Assembly: GCF_022878925.1 (NCBI RefSeq)
Contig: NZ_CP084631.1
Span: 62,001 to 126,000, forward strand
Origin: Caballeronia sp. TF1N1
Lineage (GTDB): Bacteria > Pseudomonadota > Gammaproteobacteria > Burkholderiales > Burkholderiaceae
Direction of reading: 5' to 3'
DNA: 64,000 bases
Shown: one piece after another, positions 8,866-17,494 of the stretch
How the letters are laid out: each line of letters starts with the position of its first letter
How positions within the stretch are numbered: the first letter of the stretch is position 1
The notes under the pieces: model-generated
The model's database searches: none
What the model saw: only the letters and a program-made list of their open reading frames with translations
What the model was told of the DNA's origin: nothing
Translations under genes and position numbers: made by a program

Positions 8866-8991
8866 TCAAACGAGCCGTCCGATCCAACCGACCGGAACGA
8901 GCCAGACCACGAGCGCCGCGATAAGCGCGATGAAGAGAACCCATAAGCCAAGTCGCAACGCAAGGTTCCTTTTCGATCGGCGCTCAGTCAT
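8866..8991 (-). CDS. Single-span membrane microprotein, 41 aa
   Basis: ATG at 8991, preceded by TTAGGATAGTCA, opens 41 codons: a basic head (MTERRSKRN), one long hydrophobic helix (LGLWVLFIALIAALVVWLV) and a short tail ending GWIGRLV. The positive-inside charge pattern predicts a cytoplasmic N-terminus. It is the first gene of a three-gene minus-strand operon, 12 bp ahead of the next. Its shortness makes it easy to overlook; the membrane pattern, ribosome binding site and spacing all support it. Confidence 0.5.
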   Translation of the reverse strand: MTERRSKRNLALRLGLWVLFIALIAALVVWLVPVGWIGRLV

Positions 8992-9106
8992 TGACTATCC
9001 TAAGAAGTGTCTTCCGAAATTTATTACTTACCTCATGCATCGTTGCGTGCGGACATCACAATCTTCACGTTGTGCGTCATAGTTACCTCGGCTTCGGTGG
9101 CGTTGG

Positions 9107-9373
9107 TTACGCGTTCTGATATGCGATGCAAACCTCTCGCGGCAAACTCGTCACCGCTATGAGAAATTCGACAGCCGATTCATCCGACACGCGGCCTTCA
9201 CCCGAAGGCGAAACTGTCAGTAGATGCGCATAGGCAAGCCAGTCCGACTCGGCTTGCGCGTCGAGCTTCCCACCATGCCCCAAGAAATTGTGGTATCGGA
9301 GATTTGCTGCTTGAAGCTGATCGAGCTGAGTGTCGGACAGGCTTCCGCTGTTGACGGTTCTTCGTTTTCCCAC
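9107..9373 (-). CDS. Hypothetical protein, 88 aa
   Basis: A soluble 88-residue frame from a GTG start, with a basic N-terminus (GKRRTVNSGSLSD) followed by predicted helices (TQLDQLQAANLRYHNFL). No family recognised. It lies 26 bp downstream of the PIN toxin gene on the same strand, so it might ride on the toxin-antitoxin transcript. Confidence 0.45.
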   Translation of the reverse strand: MGKRRTVNSGSLSDTQLDQLQAANLRYHNFLGHGGKLDAQAESDWLAYAHLLTVSPSGEGRVSDESAVEFLIAVTSLPREVCIAYQNA

Positions 9374-9399
9374 GGTAGCTTAAACATCATGCGGCTTTT

Positions 9400-9765
9400 C
9401 TAAATCTTGTACGGCACGCGGACACCCGGCTCGTCCGCTGGAAAGTCCTTTGTATTTCGCGAAACGAGCAGCAGCGAGTGAACCTGTGCCGACGCCCACA
9501 CGATCGCATCGGGAAGACGAATCTTTTTAGCCCGGCGAATGTCGACGGCGCGATTGGTGACGGCACTGTCTACCGCGATGACATCAAATGAATCGAGCCA
9601 TGCGCGGATCGCGGCGTCTTCTTCTGCGGATGCCCCGACCAGCACCTCCATCCAGGTGATCGCGCTGATCGCGCGATACTCATAGCGGGCGATTTCTTTC
9701 TTGGCTGCGCTGACCCCGTTGAGATAGTCAATGAGGATATTCGTATCGAAGAGCGCCTTCACCAT
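9400..9765 (-). CDS. PIN-domain toxin ribonuclease (VapC-like)
   Basis: A 121-residue PIN-domain protein. VapC-type toxins cut tRNA or rRNA when released from the antitoxin. The acidic metal-binding residues are in place: KALFDTNILIDYL (first Asp), the Glu of TWMEVLVG, and DAIVWASA and SRNTKDFP for the later acidic positions. ATG 9765 is chosen because it overlaps the antitoxin stop by 7 bp, a normal coupling in these pairs. A longer in-frame start would run deep into the antitoxin gene. Confidence 0.9.
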   Translation of the reverse strand: MVKALFDTNILIDYLNGVSAAKKEIARYEYRAISAITWMEVLVGASAEEDAAIRAWLDSFDVIAVDSAVTNRAVDIRRAKKIRLPDAIVWASAQVHSLLLVSRNTKDFPADEPGVRVPYKI

Positions 9766-9977
9766 TCGGAACGAAGCTCCTGCTGGTACGCAAGGCCATC
9801 CGTCTTCCGGCTCTTCCACAGACCGAATACTTCGGTTCCGAGCGCGCGCTTGCGCTGTGAGATATACGCCTCAATGGCATCGCGGATGACGGCTGCGCGT
9901 GGCCGCTGTTCTGCCTCCACAATCACCGCGAGGTCGTCAACCTGCGACTCCGGCAGATCAACCAGGATACGACTCAT
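9759..9977 (-). CDS. Ribbon-helix-helix antitoxin
   Basis: 72 residues. The N-terminal strand MSRILVDLPESQVDDL followed by two helices is a CopG/ribbon-helix-helix DNA-binding fold; the C-terminal tail (LWKSRKTDGLAYQQELRSEW) would neutralise the PIN toxin. The ribosome binding site CGGAGGTGGTT supports the start at 9977. The protein should repress its own promoter through the palindrome just upstream. Confidence 0.88.
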   Translation of the reverse strand: MSRILVDLPESQVDDLAVIVEAEQRPRAAVIRDAIEAYISQRKRALGTEVFGLWKSRKTDGLAYQQELRSEW

Positions 9978-9993
9978 AACCACCTCCGTTGCA

Positions 9994-10014
9994 TGATATA
10001 TACATCGTATATCA
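9994..10014 (-). promoter_or_regulatory. Palindromic operator of the toxin-antitoxin operon
   Basis: TGATATA-N7-TATATCA is a perfect 7-bp inverted repeat centred about 27 bp upstream of the antitoxin start. Its AT-rich half-sites and position fit autoregulation by the ribbon-helix-helix antitoxin. Confidence 0.7.
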
Positions 10015-10256
10015 ATCGAAGATCTTTCGCAAGCGGTGTGTCCGGTTTATCGGCAGAGAAGCGACGGTTATTTAGTCACGCGTTGCGCATCCGACGCCGC
10101 GTCCCCCTTCGGTTTCGTAGCTCAGACGGCGGCCGTGACCGGAGCCGTCGGCGTCGCGCGGCGGCGGATAAATTCGGCCGACCCGCTTCAACTGGCTGTT
10201 AACGGTTAAAGCACGGCCCGGTATGATCGTATGCCCCGAAATGTCGCGGTGCACTG

Positions 10257-12175
10257 TCAGTCGTGCCCAACCGCCCGTCGCATGGCAGCCGTGATACCTT
10301 GGCGCGTTCTGAAAAAACCGTCCCAAGGATCCGCCGACAGAGTTTGGACGCGTTGCGCAGCATTCTGGATGGTCCACTGGTCTGCCGCCCTGACACTCTC
10401 GAGCTCTTCCCAGGCGATCGGCATTGATACGCCAAGCCCGGGTCGGGCGCGCGCCGAGTACGCCGCCGCCGTGCTGGCGCCCTTCCCGTTGCGAAGATAG
10501 TCAATGAAGATCTTTCCGACTCGATTTTTTGGGCCGAGGACAGCAGAGAATCGCTCGGGCATGAGGCGCGCCATGTAGCGCGCGACGGCGCGCGAAAAGG
10601 CTTTGACTTCGTTCCATTGCTGTCGGCGGGTCAGCGGCACGACGATATGAAAGCCCTTGCCACCGCTTGTCTTGATAAAGCTTTTGAGTCCGATCTCATC
10701 GAGCAGCACCTTGGACAGCTTCGCGGCGTCGACCATCATCTGCCACGGCAGCGCCGGGTGAGGGTCCAGATCAAGGATGAAACGATCAGGATGATCGAGG
10801 TCTGGCTGAACAGCGTTCCAACTATGCGATGACGTTCATCTGAGCGAGGCCGATCAGTGCTTCATGTTGGTCCACAACAAGCAACGGTGAATGTGTCGCG
10901 TGATGCCGGGGATCTTGGAACGCTCCTCGTGCTTCTGGAAGAACATTTCGGATTTGATGCCTTCGGGCGCGCGCACGAGCGATATCGGTCTGTCCTTGAG
11001 GTAGGGCAAGGCAAACTCGGCGATCGTATCGTAGTAGCGAACGAGATCGATTTTGGTGACGCGCGTCACGTCGTCAATGACGCGCTCGGCATTCGACACT
11101 TTCACGCCGGCGACGATGAGATTCCCGCTGCGGCCGGGAGTGCTGCGGCTCGCGCCTTTGCGTAGGCTCTGGCTTTTCGGCTTCTCTATGTCGACTACCG
11201 TCTCTTCGGTCACGGTATTGGCGGACTTGTCATCTCGCATGCCATGAAAAACCGGGTGACGAACCTCACCCGCAGGCGTCCATTCAAGGAACGATGCTTC
11301 CACAACGAGCTCGGGCTCGATCCATACGAAGTCGCGATCCTTCTCGCGCTGCGGCGGGTTATAGAATGGCGGATCTTGCCGAACCAGCACGCGCGCTCTC
11401 TCTTCGAGCTCGGCTAGTGGGCGCGGTTTCAACTCTGCCTTCACGGTCCCGGCGAAACGCAAGCTACCGTCTCGCTCGTGCACTCCGACCATAAGCGACC
11501 GTATGCCAGCTTTAGCACCGGCGAGACGCGTATAGCCGCCCACGACGAATTCCTGCCTGCTCAGGCATTTGAGCTTGATCCAAGCCGTCGAGCGACCGGA
11601 GCGATAAGGCGCATCGGCGCGCTTGCCGATAATCCCCTCGAGCCGCATTTGGCACGCCGATGCGAGCAAGGATTGCGGATCCTCATTGAACGACTCGCTG
11701 AAGCGGACGCGCTCGCTCGGGGTCCGGGCGATCAGTTCGCCCAGCAATTGCCTGCGCTGCGCGAGTGGTAATGCCCGTAGGTCGCGCCCGTTCAGAAACG
11801 GAATGTCGAAAGCGAAGAATGTAAGTTGTGCCGTGCTGCGGCGGTCGAACGCATTTTGAAGCGCGTTGAAGTCTGGAACGCCGCTTTCGGTGAGTACGAC
11901 GACTTCGCCGTCAAGCCATGCATTATCGACTGGTATCGCCTCGATCGCGTTCGCAAGCGCGGGCATCTTGTTCGTCCAATCGTGCCCGCCTCGCGTAATA
12001 AGCTTTACGCGCCCGCTATCGAGCCTGCACATCAGACGATAGCCATCAAACTTGATCTCATAGGACCATTCGCCATTCGTAGGCGGACGCTTGCGAGCGT
12101 CGCGAGTTGCGGGGCGATCGACTCGGGAAGTACGGCACTCGATGGTGCACGGGAGGGCACGGATAGTTTCGCCAT
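10257..12175 (-). pseudogene. ligD: DNA ligase D, frame-broken (ligase and polymerase domains)
   Basis: LigD joins ends held by Ku. The ATP-dependent ligase domain is readable: the adenylation motif EIKFDGYRLMCR carries the active-site Lys, followed by DGEVVVL, FFAFDI, EGIIGKR and WIKLKC. The primase-polymerase domain then begins (LIVAGVKVSNAERVI). Three breaks are visible: near 12095 (IAPQLATLA reads in one frame, RPPTNGEW in the next), near 10890 (after EERSKIPGI) and near 10825, where an in-frame TAG and another shift precede PDRFILDLDPHPALPW. The C-terminus is recovered to 10257. No N-terminal phosphoesterase domain is seen. It is almost certainly non-functional unless the assembly has errors. 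Confidence 0.88.
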
Positions 12176-12193
12176 TCGTTGGGCGAGATCGTC

Positions 12194-12382
12194 TCAGAAC
12201 CCTACGCCTACGCCGACACCACCTCCGCCTCCGAACCTGCCGCCTCCTACGCCCACGCCGATGCTGGGACCGGGCGCATAGTAGCCGGGGCCGTATGCAG
12301 GATCCTCGTAACCATAAGGGGGCGCGGATACGCATCCGGAGGACGCCGCCACAAGCGTCACACTGAAAAAAAGTCTGAGCAT
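12194..12382 (-). CDS. Small Gly-rich exported protein, possible lipoprotein
   Basis: 62 residues. A hydrophobic signal segment (MLRLFFSVTLVAASSGC) ends in a cysteine with a weak lipobox (SSGC). The rest is Tyr/Pro/Gly-rich, then a pure glycine/valine tail (GVGVGGGRFGGGGG). Such small surface lipoproteins are common in Burkholderia. The gene ends just before the LigD remnant on the same strand. Function unknown. Confidence 0.6.
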   Translation of the reverse strand: MLRLFFSVTLVAASSGCVSAPPYGYEDPAYGPGYYAPGPSIGVGVGGGRFGGGGGVGVGVGF

Positions 12383-12535
12383 GATCTTCTCCCGTGTTGC
12401 ACGTTCCAGCAAAAACTAATCCCAGATTGGAAACTGGAGTGAGCTGTCGGAAGCGCTTTCGGTCCTCTCACACACCGTTGGTGGCGCGATACTATGGCCG
12501 AGACGGTAAGTCAAAACCCGCCGGTGCATGCTCGG

Positions 12536-12751
12536 TTAGAAGTTTTCATCGAGCCAGGCTTTGGCCCACCCGATCGCACGCAGATGTGCGGCGCTCGCAG
12601 TGTCAAAATAGCCGATGTCGGAAAAATTAAAAATTTGCCCATCCGCCTGATCCTCAGACGGCTGCCGCTCAACCGAGCACCGCGAATGCCAATAGTGGCC
12701 AGTCTGCTCCGGCCGGGATTCGATGGTCCATTCTTGATACTCAACTTTCAT
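12536..12751 (-). CDS. Hypothetical protein, 71 aa
   Basis: Soluble, Trp/Glu-rich protein (MKVEYQEWTIESRPEQTG to GWAKAWLDENF). The ATG at 12751 is chosen over one at 12772 because the conserved-looking part starts there and 12772 overlaps the divergent ORF start inside CCATGG. No family recognised; the composition looks like a stress-type small protein of Burkholderia. Confidence 0.5.
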   Translation of the reverse strand: MKVEYQEWTIESRPEQTGHYWHSRCSVERQPSEDQADGQIFNFSDIGYFDTASAAHLRAIGWAKAWLDENF

Positions 12752-12770
12752 ATGATGCTCAGAGACAGCC

Positions 12771-13025
12771 ATGGTTTCGATTTTTAACGAGAGGACGCGA
12801 GACGGCGAAATCGCTCGCGCGTTAAATCTTGCGCTTCATGCTTTTAGCGTCCACTCCCGCGCCGAGGTGACGATGGAAGGTGAACGTATCGTGCTGGATT
12901 TTACGCGGGAGACTGCTGCCCTGATGCACGCCCTCCGATTGCTTGGCGTGCAGCCCGGTGAGATTCTGCCAGCGCCCAACTTCGACGAATTCGATCTCGG
13001 AAAGAAAAACGTCCCGGGGTTTTAG
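12771..13025 (+). CDS. Hypothetical protein, 84 aa
   Basis: A frame with strand-helix character (RIVLDFTRETAALMHALRLLG) and an acidic tail. It runs into a hairpin that serves the opposite strand (13010-13034), and its last codons lie inside that hairpin. The ribosome binding site is weak. Family unknown; I consider it a moderately likely gene. Confidence 0.42.
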   Translation: MVSIFNERTRDGEIARALNLALHAFSVHSRAEVTMEGERIVLDFTRETAALMHALRLLGVQPGEILPAPNFDEFDLGKKNVPGF

Positions 13026-13034
13026 CCCGGGACG
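13010..13034 (-). terminator. Rho-independent terminator
   Basis: CGTCCCGGG / CCCGGGACG forms a 9-bp GC-rich stem with a 7-base loop. On the minus strand it is followed by TTTTTCTTT. It ends transcription of the DndC-like gene that stops at 13059. Confidence 0.8.
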
Positions 13035-13058
13035 TGTTCGAAAGTAGATGGGCGGTTG

Positions 13059-14369
13059 CTACGCCGCTTCTGCAAAGAGATTGAGTTGCCTCGCGTCATA
13101 GCCTAGCAACTGGTCGTGGACCGTATCGCTGATCGCATGAGCAACAAGATGCGCGTCGAGGTCGGCGGGCGTCATGTTCAGACGCTGCGCGAGCCGCGAG
13201 AAGTACTGCCCGCGCTTTGCCATCTCCTGATACCGCTGGGCCATGCCAGTCGGCAACTTCACGATGCCCTCGTTCAGCCAAAAATGCGCTGAGTCGATTG
13301 CGTCGCGATGCTGCGTGTCCAGCATGCACGCGGTGTCGTAGGTGCAGGTGACGAACAAGCATGCTGCTTGCGCATCGACGTCGAACTGCGAAGTCTCCTC
13401 GAAATACACCGTCTGCTCGCCGCCGGTCGTCCGCGCATATCGCCCAGGGCGACCTGGATGCCGGTACGGGTTCCACTGTTCGGCGTCGAAAGAGCGCAAT
13501 CCAGTTGCAGGCGCGTCCTTGTCGTACTGCCCGACTGGATACCAGCCGTGCAACACGATATCAGCCTTAGGCAGCGCTTCTAGCTTCGAGACCGGATAAC
13601 GACGCCCCAGCACATTGACGTCGTGCCAGACAGCGAGCGCGGGAAACGCATGCGGCGCGTAGTGATGCATCGACAGAAAGAAGTCGATGGCCACCAGTTG
13701 CTGCGGCGTCACGAACTCAAACTGCGGCTCGCACAGCATCCGATTTTCTTCAGTGTCAGGAATCAACCCGGTCGCCAGTGCACCGGAGTGCGCTTCGGCA
13801 CGATCACGCTCGACCGCGTCGATACTGCAGAGCTTCTTCAGCAAATCGACTCGCGTTAGATAGCTGTAAGTGTCGGCCTGGATGCGCGTGTACCCTGCAT
13901 TGCTCAACGAGCGCCCCACCAACTCCCGGCGCGACATATCCCACTGGATCGCAAGTAGATAGTTGCGGAAGTCGTTGAGCGGTCGAAGATGCCCGTACTG
14001 CTCATCCTCGATCATGGCCTCAAGCGACTTGTCGCGGTCGCCAGAGACAAGACAAATCGCGCACCCAAAACGACTCCCACAGGAAGCCCTGGCACCCGAG
14101 TCGCCTACCACCACGCCGCACGTTCCTCCGTTCCCCGCCCGGTAAATGTCGGACAGACGATGAATCGTGCGAGGCATCAATGGCGATCGAAAAGTCAGGT
14201 CCTGCCCGTCGGCCAATAGCGCGAGCATGGTCCACACATCATCTGAAGTCCAATCGCTCAGCGGTGAAAGTGTGAGCGCCCCGGTTCGGCTTCTGACCGC
14301 ATCTTCAGCGCTGTCTCGCCGTTCTGCCATCGCGACCGCACGCGAAGTACTTTCGTCAAAGCCAATCAC
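13059..14369 (-). pseudogene. DndC-like PAPS-reductase-family protein, N-terminus lost
   Basis: 436 readable residues of a phosphoadenosine-phosphosulfate-reductase-family ATP pyrophosphatase. The region after the P-loop domain is present: GFDESTSRA, then SPLSDWTSDDVW, then four cysteines (about residues 84, 97, 103 and 106 in GTCG...CGSRFGCAIC), a pattern fit for an iron-sulfur cluster as in DndC. The SGGKDS nucleotide loop that should open the protein is missing. Upstream, MAVTL-stop-RAAVDVIGFDES shows a TGA in the former coding frame. Thus it is probably a dead remnant. No dndB, D or E partner is seen nearby. The role, DNA sulfur modification or another sulfur transfer, is inference. Confidence 0.6.
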
Positions 14370-15131
14370 ATCTACGGCTGCCCGTCAAAGTGTTACAGCC
14401 ATGCCGCATTGACGAATTCACACAGTAACACTCTCGACGTGTCTTGCCTCGCAATCTTTCCGGGTTTCAGCTACCAGCTTCGGGAAGGTGTTACCGTTCC
14501 ATTCGACGGTGCAACGCCCCGTGAACGGGCTGGGACCGATGGCCCATTGCCCCATTCAGATGAGCGGCATTCAGCGTCGGCTTTTGATGGCATTTGAGAC
14601 ACTGGATGCATGATCGAGATCTCGATCGATACTTTCCTGCGATGAACTATCCGATATGACTAGACCGCGGGTTGTGCTGCGGGGAAACGCCAGCTCCCGT
14701 CCGAAGATGGCTGCACGCGGGAGGTAAAGCCGGAGCATGCGTCAGGAAGCGCGCTTCCGAGCGCGCGTTGCTGTCACATTCTTTGCGCTGGTGGCCATGA
14801 GGAAGCCGGCCCGCCACAAAGTGCGCCTGTAGCCGCACGCTCGCGTTCGACGCTCAGTTACGCGAAACGTCCCGCCCTCGTTGAATGCACCCCGTTCCCC
14901 GTTTCGATTGTCCGATAACAGAATAGGCACGTGCGCAAGCTTGCCGCCCCTGCAATCCGCCGACACCCGCAAACTGGAACACCTCAGTGTTGTAACCAAA
15001 TGCCCGCTTCGTCTTCGAACGCACCGAGCTTCCTGGCACGCAGGCTCGCTTTGTCCTAACGATGCTTCACCCGCTGGGCACCGAATAAGCGCGGTATGGC
15101 CCCCGTGGCCGGGGGCCGCATTGAAGGACTG
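14370..15131. other. Long stretch without a supported gene
   Basis: About 760 bases. The first part holds degraded upstream sequence of the DndC-like gene (minus strand). Frames beyond that are Arg/Cys-rich shadows with no ribosome binding site or family, including one of 140 codons at 14742-15164 on the minus strand. No RNA gene recognised. Confidence 0.4.
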
Positions 15132-15162
15132 GACGCCGGTAAAGAGGGCAGCTACCGGCGTC
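15132..15162 (-). terminator. Hairpin downstream of peptide gene
   Basis: GACGCCGGTA / TACCGGCGTC is a perfect 10-bp inverted repeat with an 11-base loop, 15 bp past the stop codon of the double-glycine peptide. No long T-run follows, so it could be a terminator or an RNA-stabilising stem. Confidence 0.5.
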
Positions 15163-15177
15163 ATACAGCTGCAATCT

Positions 15178-15414
15178 TTAGCCGTCGTTATCCGCCGTGA
15201 CAGGCACGATGTTGAAGTCCCCCATCGCGTTGTACATGGTCACGTCGGTATAAGGAAGGTCGTTGTTCGCGATATACGTCGCAAGCGTGACCGTCTGGTC
15301 CCACGTGAAGTTGAGAGCCTTCTCGGCAGCCCAGTACACAACGAATTCGATTGCTTTGTCGACCAACCCTCCGCCAGAGACCGCGGAATATTCTGACACT
15401 TCAAGCGTCTGCAT
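15178..15414 (-). CDS. Double-glycine-leader bacteriocin/microcin-like precursor
   Basis: 78 residues. The N-terminus MQTLEVSEYSAVSGG fits the double-glycine leader rule: with cleavage after Gly15, Leu4 is at -12, Glu8 at -8, Val12 at -4 and Gly14/Gly15 at -2/-1. The 63-residue product starts GLVDKAIEFVVYWAA, an amphipathic helix-like stretch, has no Cys, and ends in an acidic tail. TTGGAGAAAAACA supports the start. A C39-peptidase ABC exporter cluster lies upstream on the same strand, now separated by an IS copy at 15545. Function as an antimicrobial or signal peptide is inferred. Confidence 0.7.
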   Translation of the reverse strand: MQTLEVSEYSAVSGGGLVDKAIEFVVYWAAEKALNFTWDQTVTLATYIANNDLPYTDVTMYNAMGDFNIVPVTADNDG

Positions 15415-15544
15415 TGTTTTTCTCCAAGTAAAGTTACGACTAGTTGCAAAGGACTACGAACACATAAAGTGATCGAGGTCAAGTGCTCTTGATGAGCCGC
15501 CCTTCCAGGGTAGCCCCGTATTTTGCGCCGACGGATAGGTCTAG

Positions 15545-16877
15545 CAGGCTGTTGAAATACCCTTTGCGCGGTCATCCGTGCGTAAGGGAGAGACGTTGAT
15601 TTAAAGAATTCGACGACACAGAGACAGAAGCGATGCGCGGCCCCGACAGCTACACTGAATCGATGTTCACGATGTCCAGACTGGACGATTTCGTTCCGGC
15701 CAATCATCCGCTGCGACCGATTCGCCTGTGGCTGAACGAGGCGCTCAGGCGCATGGACGAGGTGTTTTCGCGCATGTACGAGAGCGAGGCCAAGGGCGGT
15801 CGCCCGAGCATCGCGCCGGAGAAACTGATACGCGCGCTGTTGTTGCAGGTGTTGTATTCGATTCGCAGCGAACGCATGCTGATGGAGCAAATCTCCTACA
15901 ACATGCTGTTTCGATGGTTCGTCGGACTGGCGATGGATGATGCGGTCTGGGACCACTCTACCTTCAGCAAGAACCGCGACCGGCTGATGGTCCACGATGT
16001 CATGGTCAGCTTGTTCAACGAGACTGTCGAGACGGCGCGCGTGCAAGGTCACCTGTCGGGCGAGCACTTCAGCGTCGACGGCACGCTCATTCAGGCGTGG
16101 GCGGGACACAAGAGTTTCGTGCCCAAGACAAAGTCGGATGACGATTCGCCGCCTGAGGGCGGAGACGGCTCGCAGGAGAACTGGCGCGGCGAGAAACGCA
16201 GCAACGACACCCATGAATCCAGCACGGACAGTCAGGCGCGCTTGTTCCGCAAGAGTCGTGGCACGGGCGCGGTGCTTTGTTACATGGGTCACGTGCTGAC
16301 CGATAATCGGCATGGTCTCGTGGTCAACGCACAGGTCACGCAGGCCAATGGCACGGCCGAACGGGATGCGGCCGCGCAGATGCTGCGGATGCTGCGCAAT
16401 TTGCCGGTACGACCATAACGGTCGATGCTGACAAGAACTACGATACGGCGGGCTTCGTGGCGACGTGTCGCGAGAACAACGTGACACCGCACGTGGCGCA
16501 AAACGATGCACGCGCGGGCGGTTCCGCGATTGACGCTCGAACCACACGATGGCCAGGCTATGCAATCAGTCAGTGCAAACGCAAACGCATCGAGCAGGTG
16601 TTCGGATGGGCAAAGACCGTTGGCAGAATTCGGCAGGCGATGTATCGAGGTCTGAAGCGAGTCGACCAGCTCTTCGTGCTCACTCAGGCGGCGTACAACC
16701 TCACTCGCATGCGAACGCTTGCTGCTAAGGCAGCTTGAAAGAGTAAGCGAGAAGGAACGCGGCATCGGCGGCATCTGAATCAAGGAGAATCGGCGTCAAT
16801 TTATTTGGAACATTCCAACGCGCTAGCTCTTCCGAATAATCGAGCCCACGTTCATTGAGGCATATTTCAACAGCCTG
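15545..16877 (+). mobile_element. IS5-like element, copy 1 (defective)
   Basis: Ends CAGGCTGTTGAAATA and, as reverse complement, the same sequence form perfect terminal repeats. It is nearly identical to the copy at 23534-24867 but one base shorter. Flanks are CTAG (left) and CTAA (right), near the CTAR-type target of IS5 elements but not an exact duplication. It lies between the CPBP gene, whose stop codon abuts its right end, and the peptide gene. Confidence 0.92.
15633..16738 (+). pseudogene. IS5-family transposase, frameshifted
   Basis: Same protein as the intact copy at 23622-24728, but one T is missing near 16383 (CAGATGCTGCGG against CAGATGCTTGCGG). The frame leaves the true sequence after AQML and stops at 16418. 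The C-terminal part with the last catalytic Glu resumes in another frame (ORF 16457-16738). A second difference changes GTCGGT to GTCGAT. The product would lack two DDE residues. Confidence 0.9.
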
Positions 16878-17468
16878 CTAAGCGTTTCTCAGAAAGAATA
16901 GCGAGGAGTTGTAAAGGGAGTGGACCACTATTGTTGTCGCAATCGGCCGCCCATCTTTTCTCGCTTCAATCACAAACGTCGCGGCGAAAACAACTCCGCC
17001 GAAGATCGCCTTTGCAAGGAGCCTTCCTTCAAGGCCGTGAGCCACGCCGAAAATCAACGCGGAGCATGAAGCTGCGATGAGATACGGCATCCTCAACCAC
17101 TTTTTACCCGCTCGTATTGGCGCCCACTGAAAAACCATGGTCTCCACGATTGGTGCCAATATGCACACTACGAGCGGATTGGTGGCCAGGCGGCTGGGCG
17201 GTAGAGCCCGCGCTACCGCTGATGCTCCGAACAGCGCATCTGCGATCGACTCAATCATATATTGTGCGACGTACAAAACCGAGATAGCGGCCACGACGAT
17301 GCCCCCACGCGTAGCGACCGCGGTCCTTGTAGAGTGCGATACGTAGGGTACCGATACGATGTAGCCGAGGTGCCCTGCCCACCTGCGGTACATCCGCCGC
17401 AGGGTCGATGTCGCAACGGAACTGGCAGTCGTCGGAGTCGGCTCGCCGTTGATGACTCGTCGTGGCAT
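16878..17468 (-). CDS. CPBP-family intramembrane protein
   Basis: 196 residues with several membrane helices. ATG 17468 has an ideal ribosome binding site (AGGAGGAACATTT). CPBP/CAAX proteases use EExxxR, FxxxH and HxxxN. Here motif 1 is altered to VETMVFQ (one Glu, 109), motif 2 is FGVAHG (His144) and motif 3 is VVHSLYN (His183, Asn187). Homologues act in bacteriocin immunity or peptide maturation, which fits the double-glycine peptide and exporter beside it. The altered motif 1 may mean reduced or no proteolysis. The IS5 copy starts exactly after the stop codon. Confidence 0.75.
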   Translation of the reverse strand: MPRRVINGEPTPTTASSVATSTLRRMYRRWAGHLGYIVSVPYVSHSTRTAVATRGGIVVAAISVLYVAQYMIESIADALFGASAVARALPPSRLATNPLVVCILAPIVETMVFQWAPIRAGKKWLRMPYLIAASCSALIFGVAHGLEGRLLAKAIFGGVVFAATFVIEARKDGRPIATTIVVHSLYNSSLFFLRNA

Positions 17469-17494
17469 AAATGTTCCTCCTGTTGCAAAGTAGG

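Noticed and set aside
12771..12772. Overlapping divergent starts in CCATGG as a shared regulatory point
   Set aside because: The palindrome alone explains both ATGs; the minus gene more likely starts at 12751.
14742..15164. 140-codon minus-strand frame
   Set aside because: Cys/Arg-rich, no start signal and no family; overlaps the hairpin behind the peptide gene.
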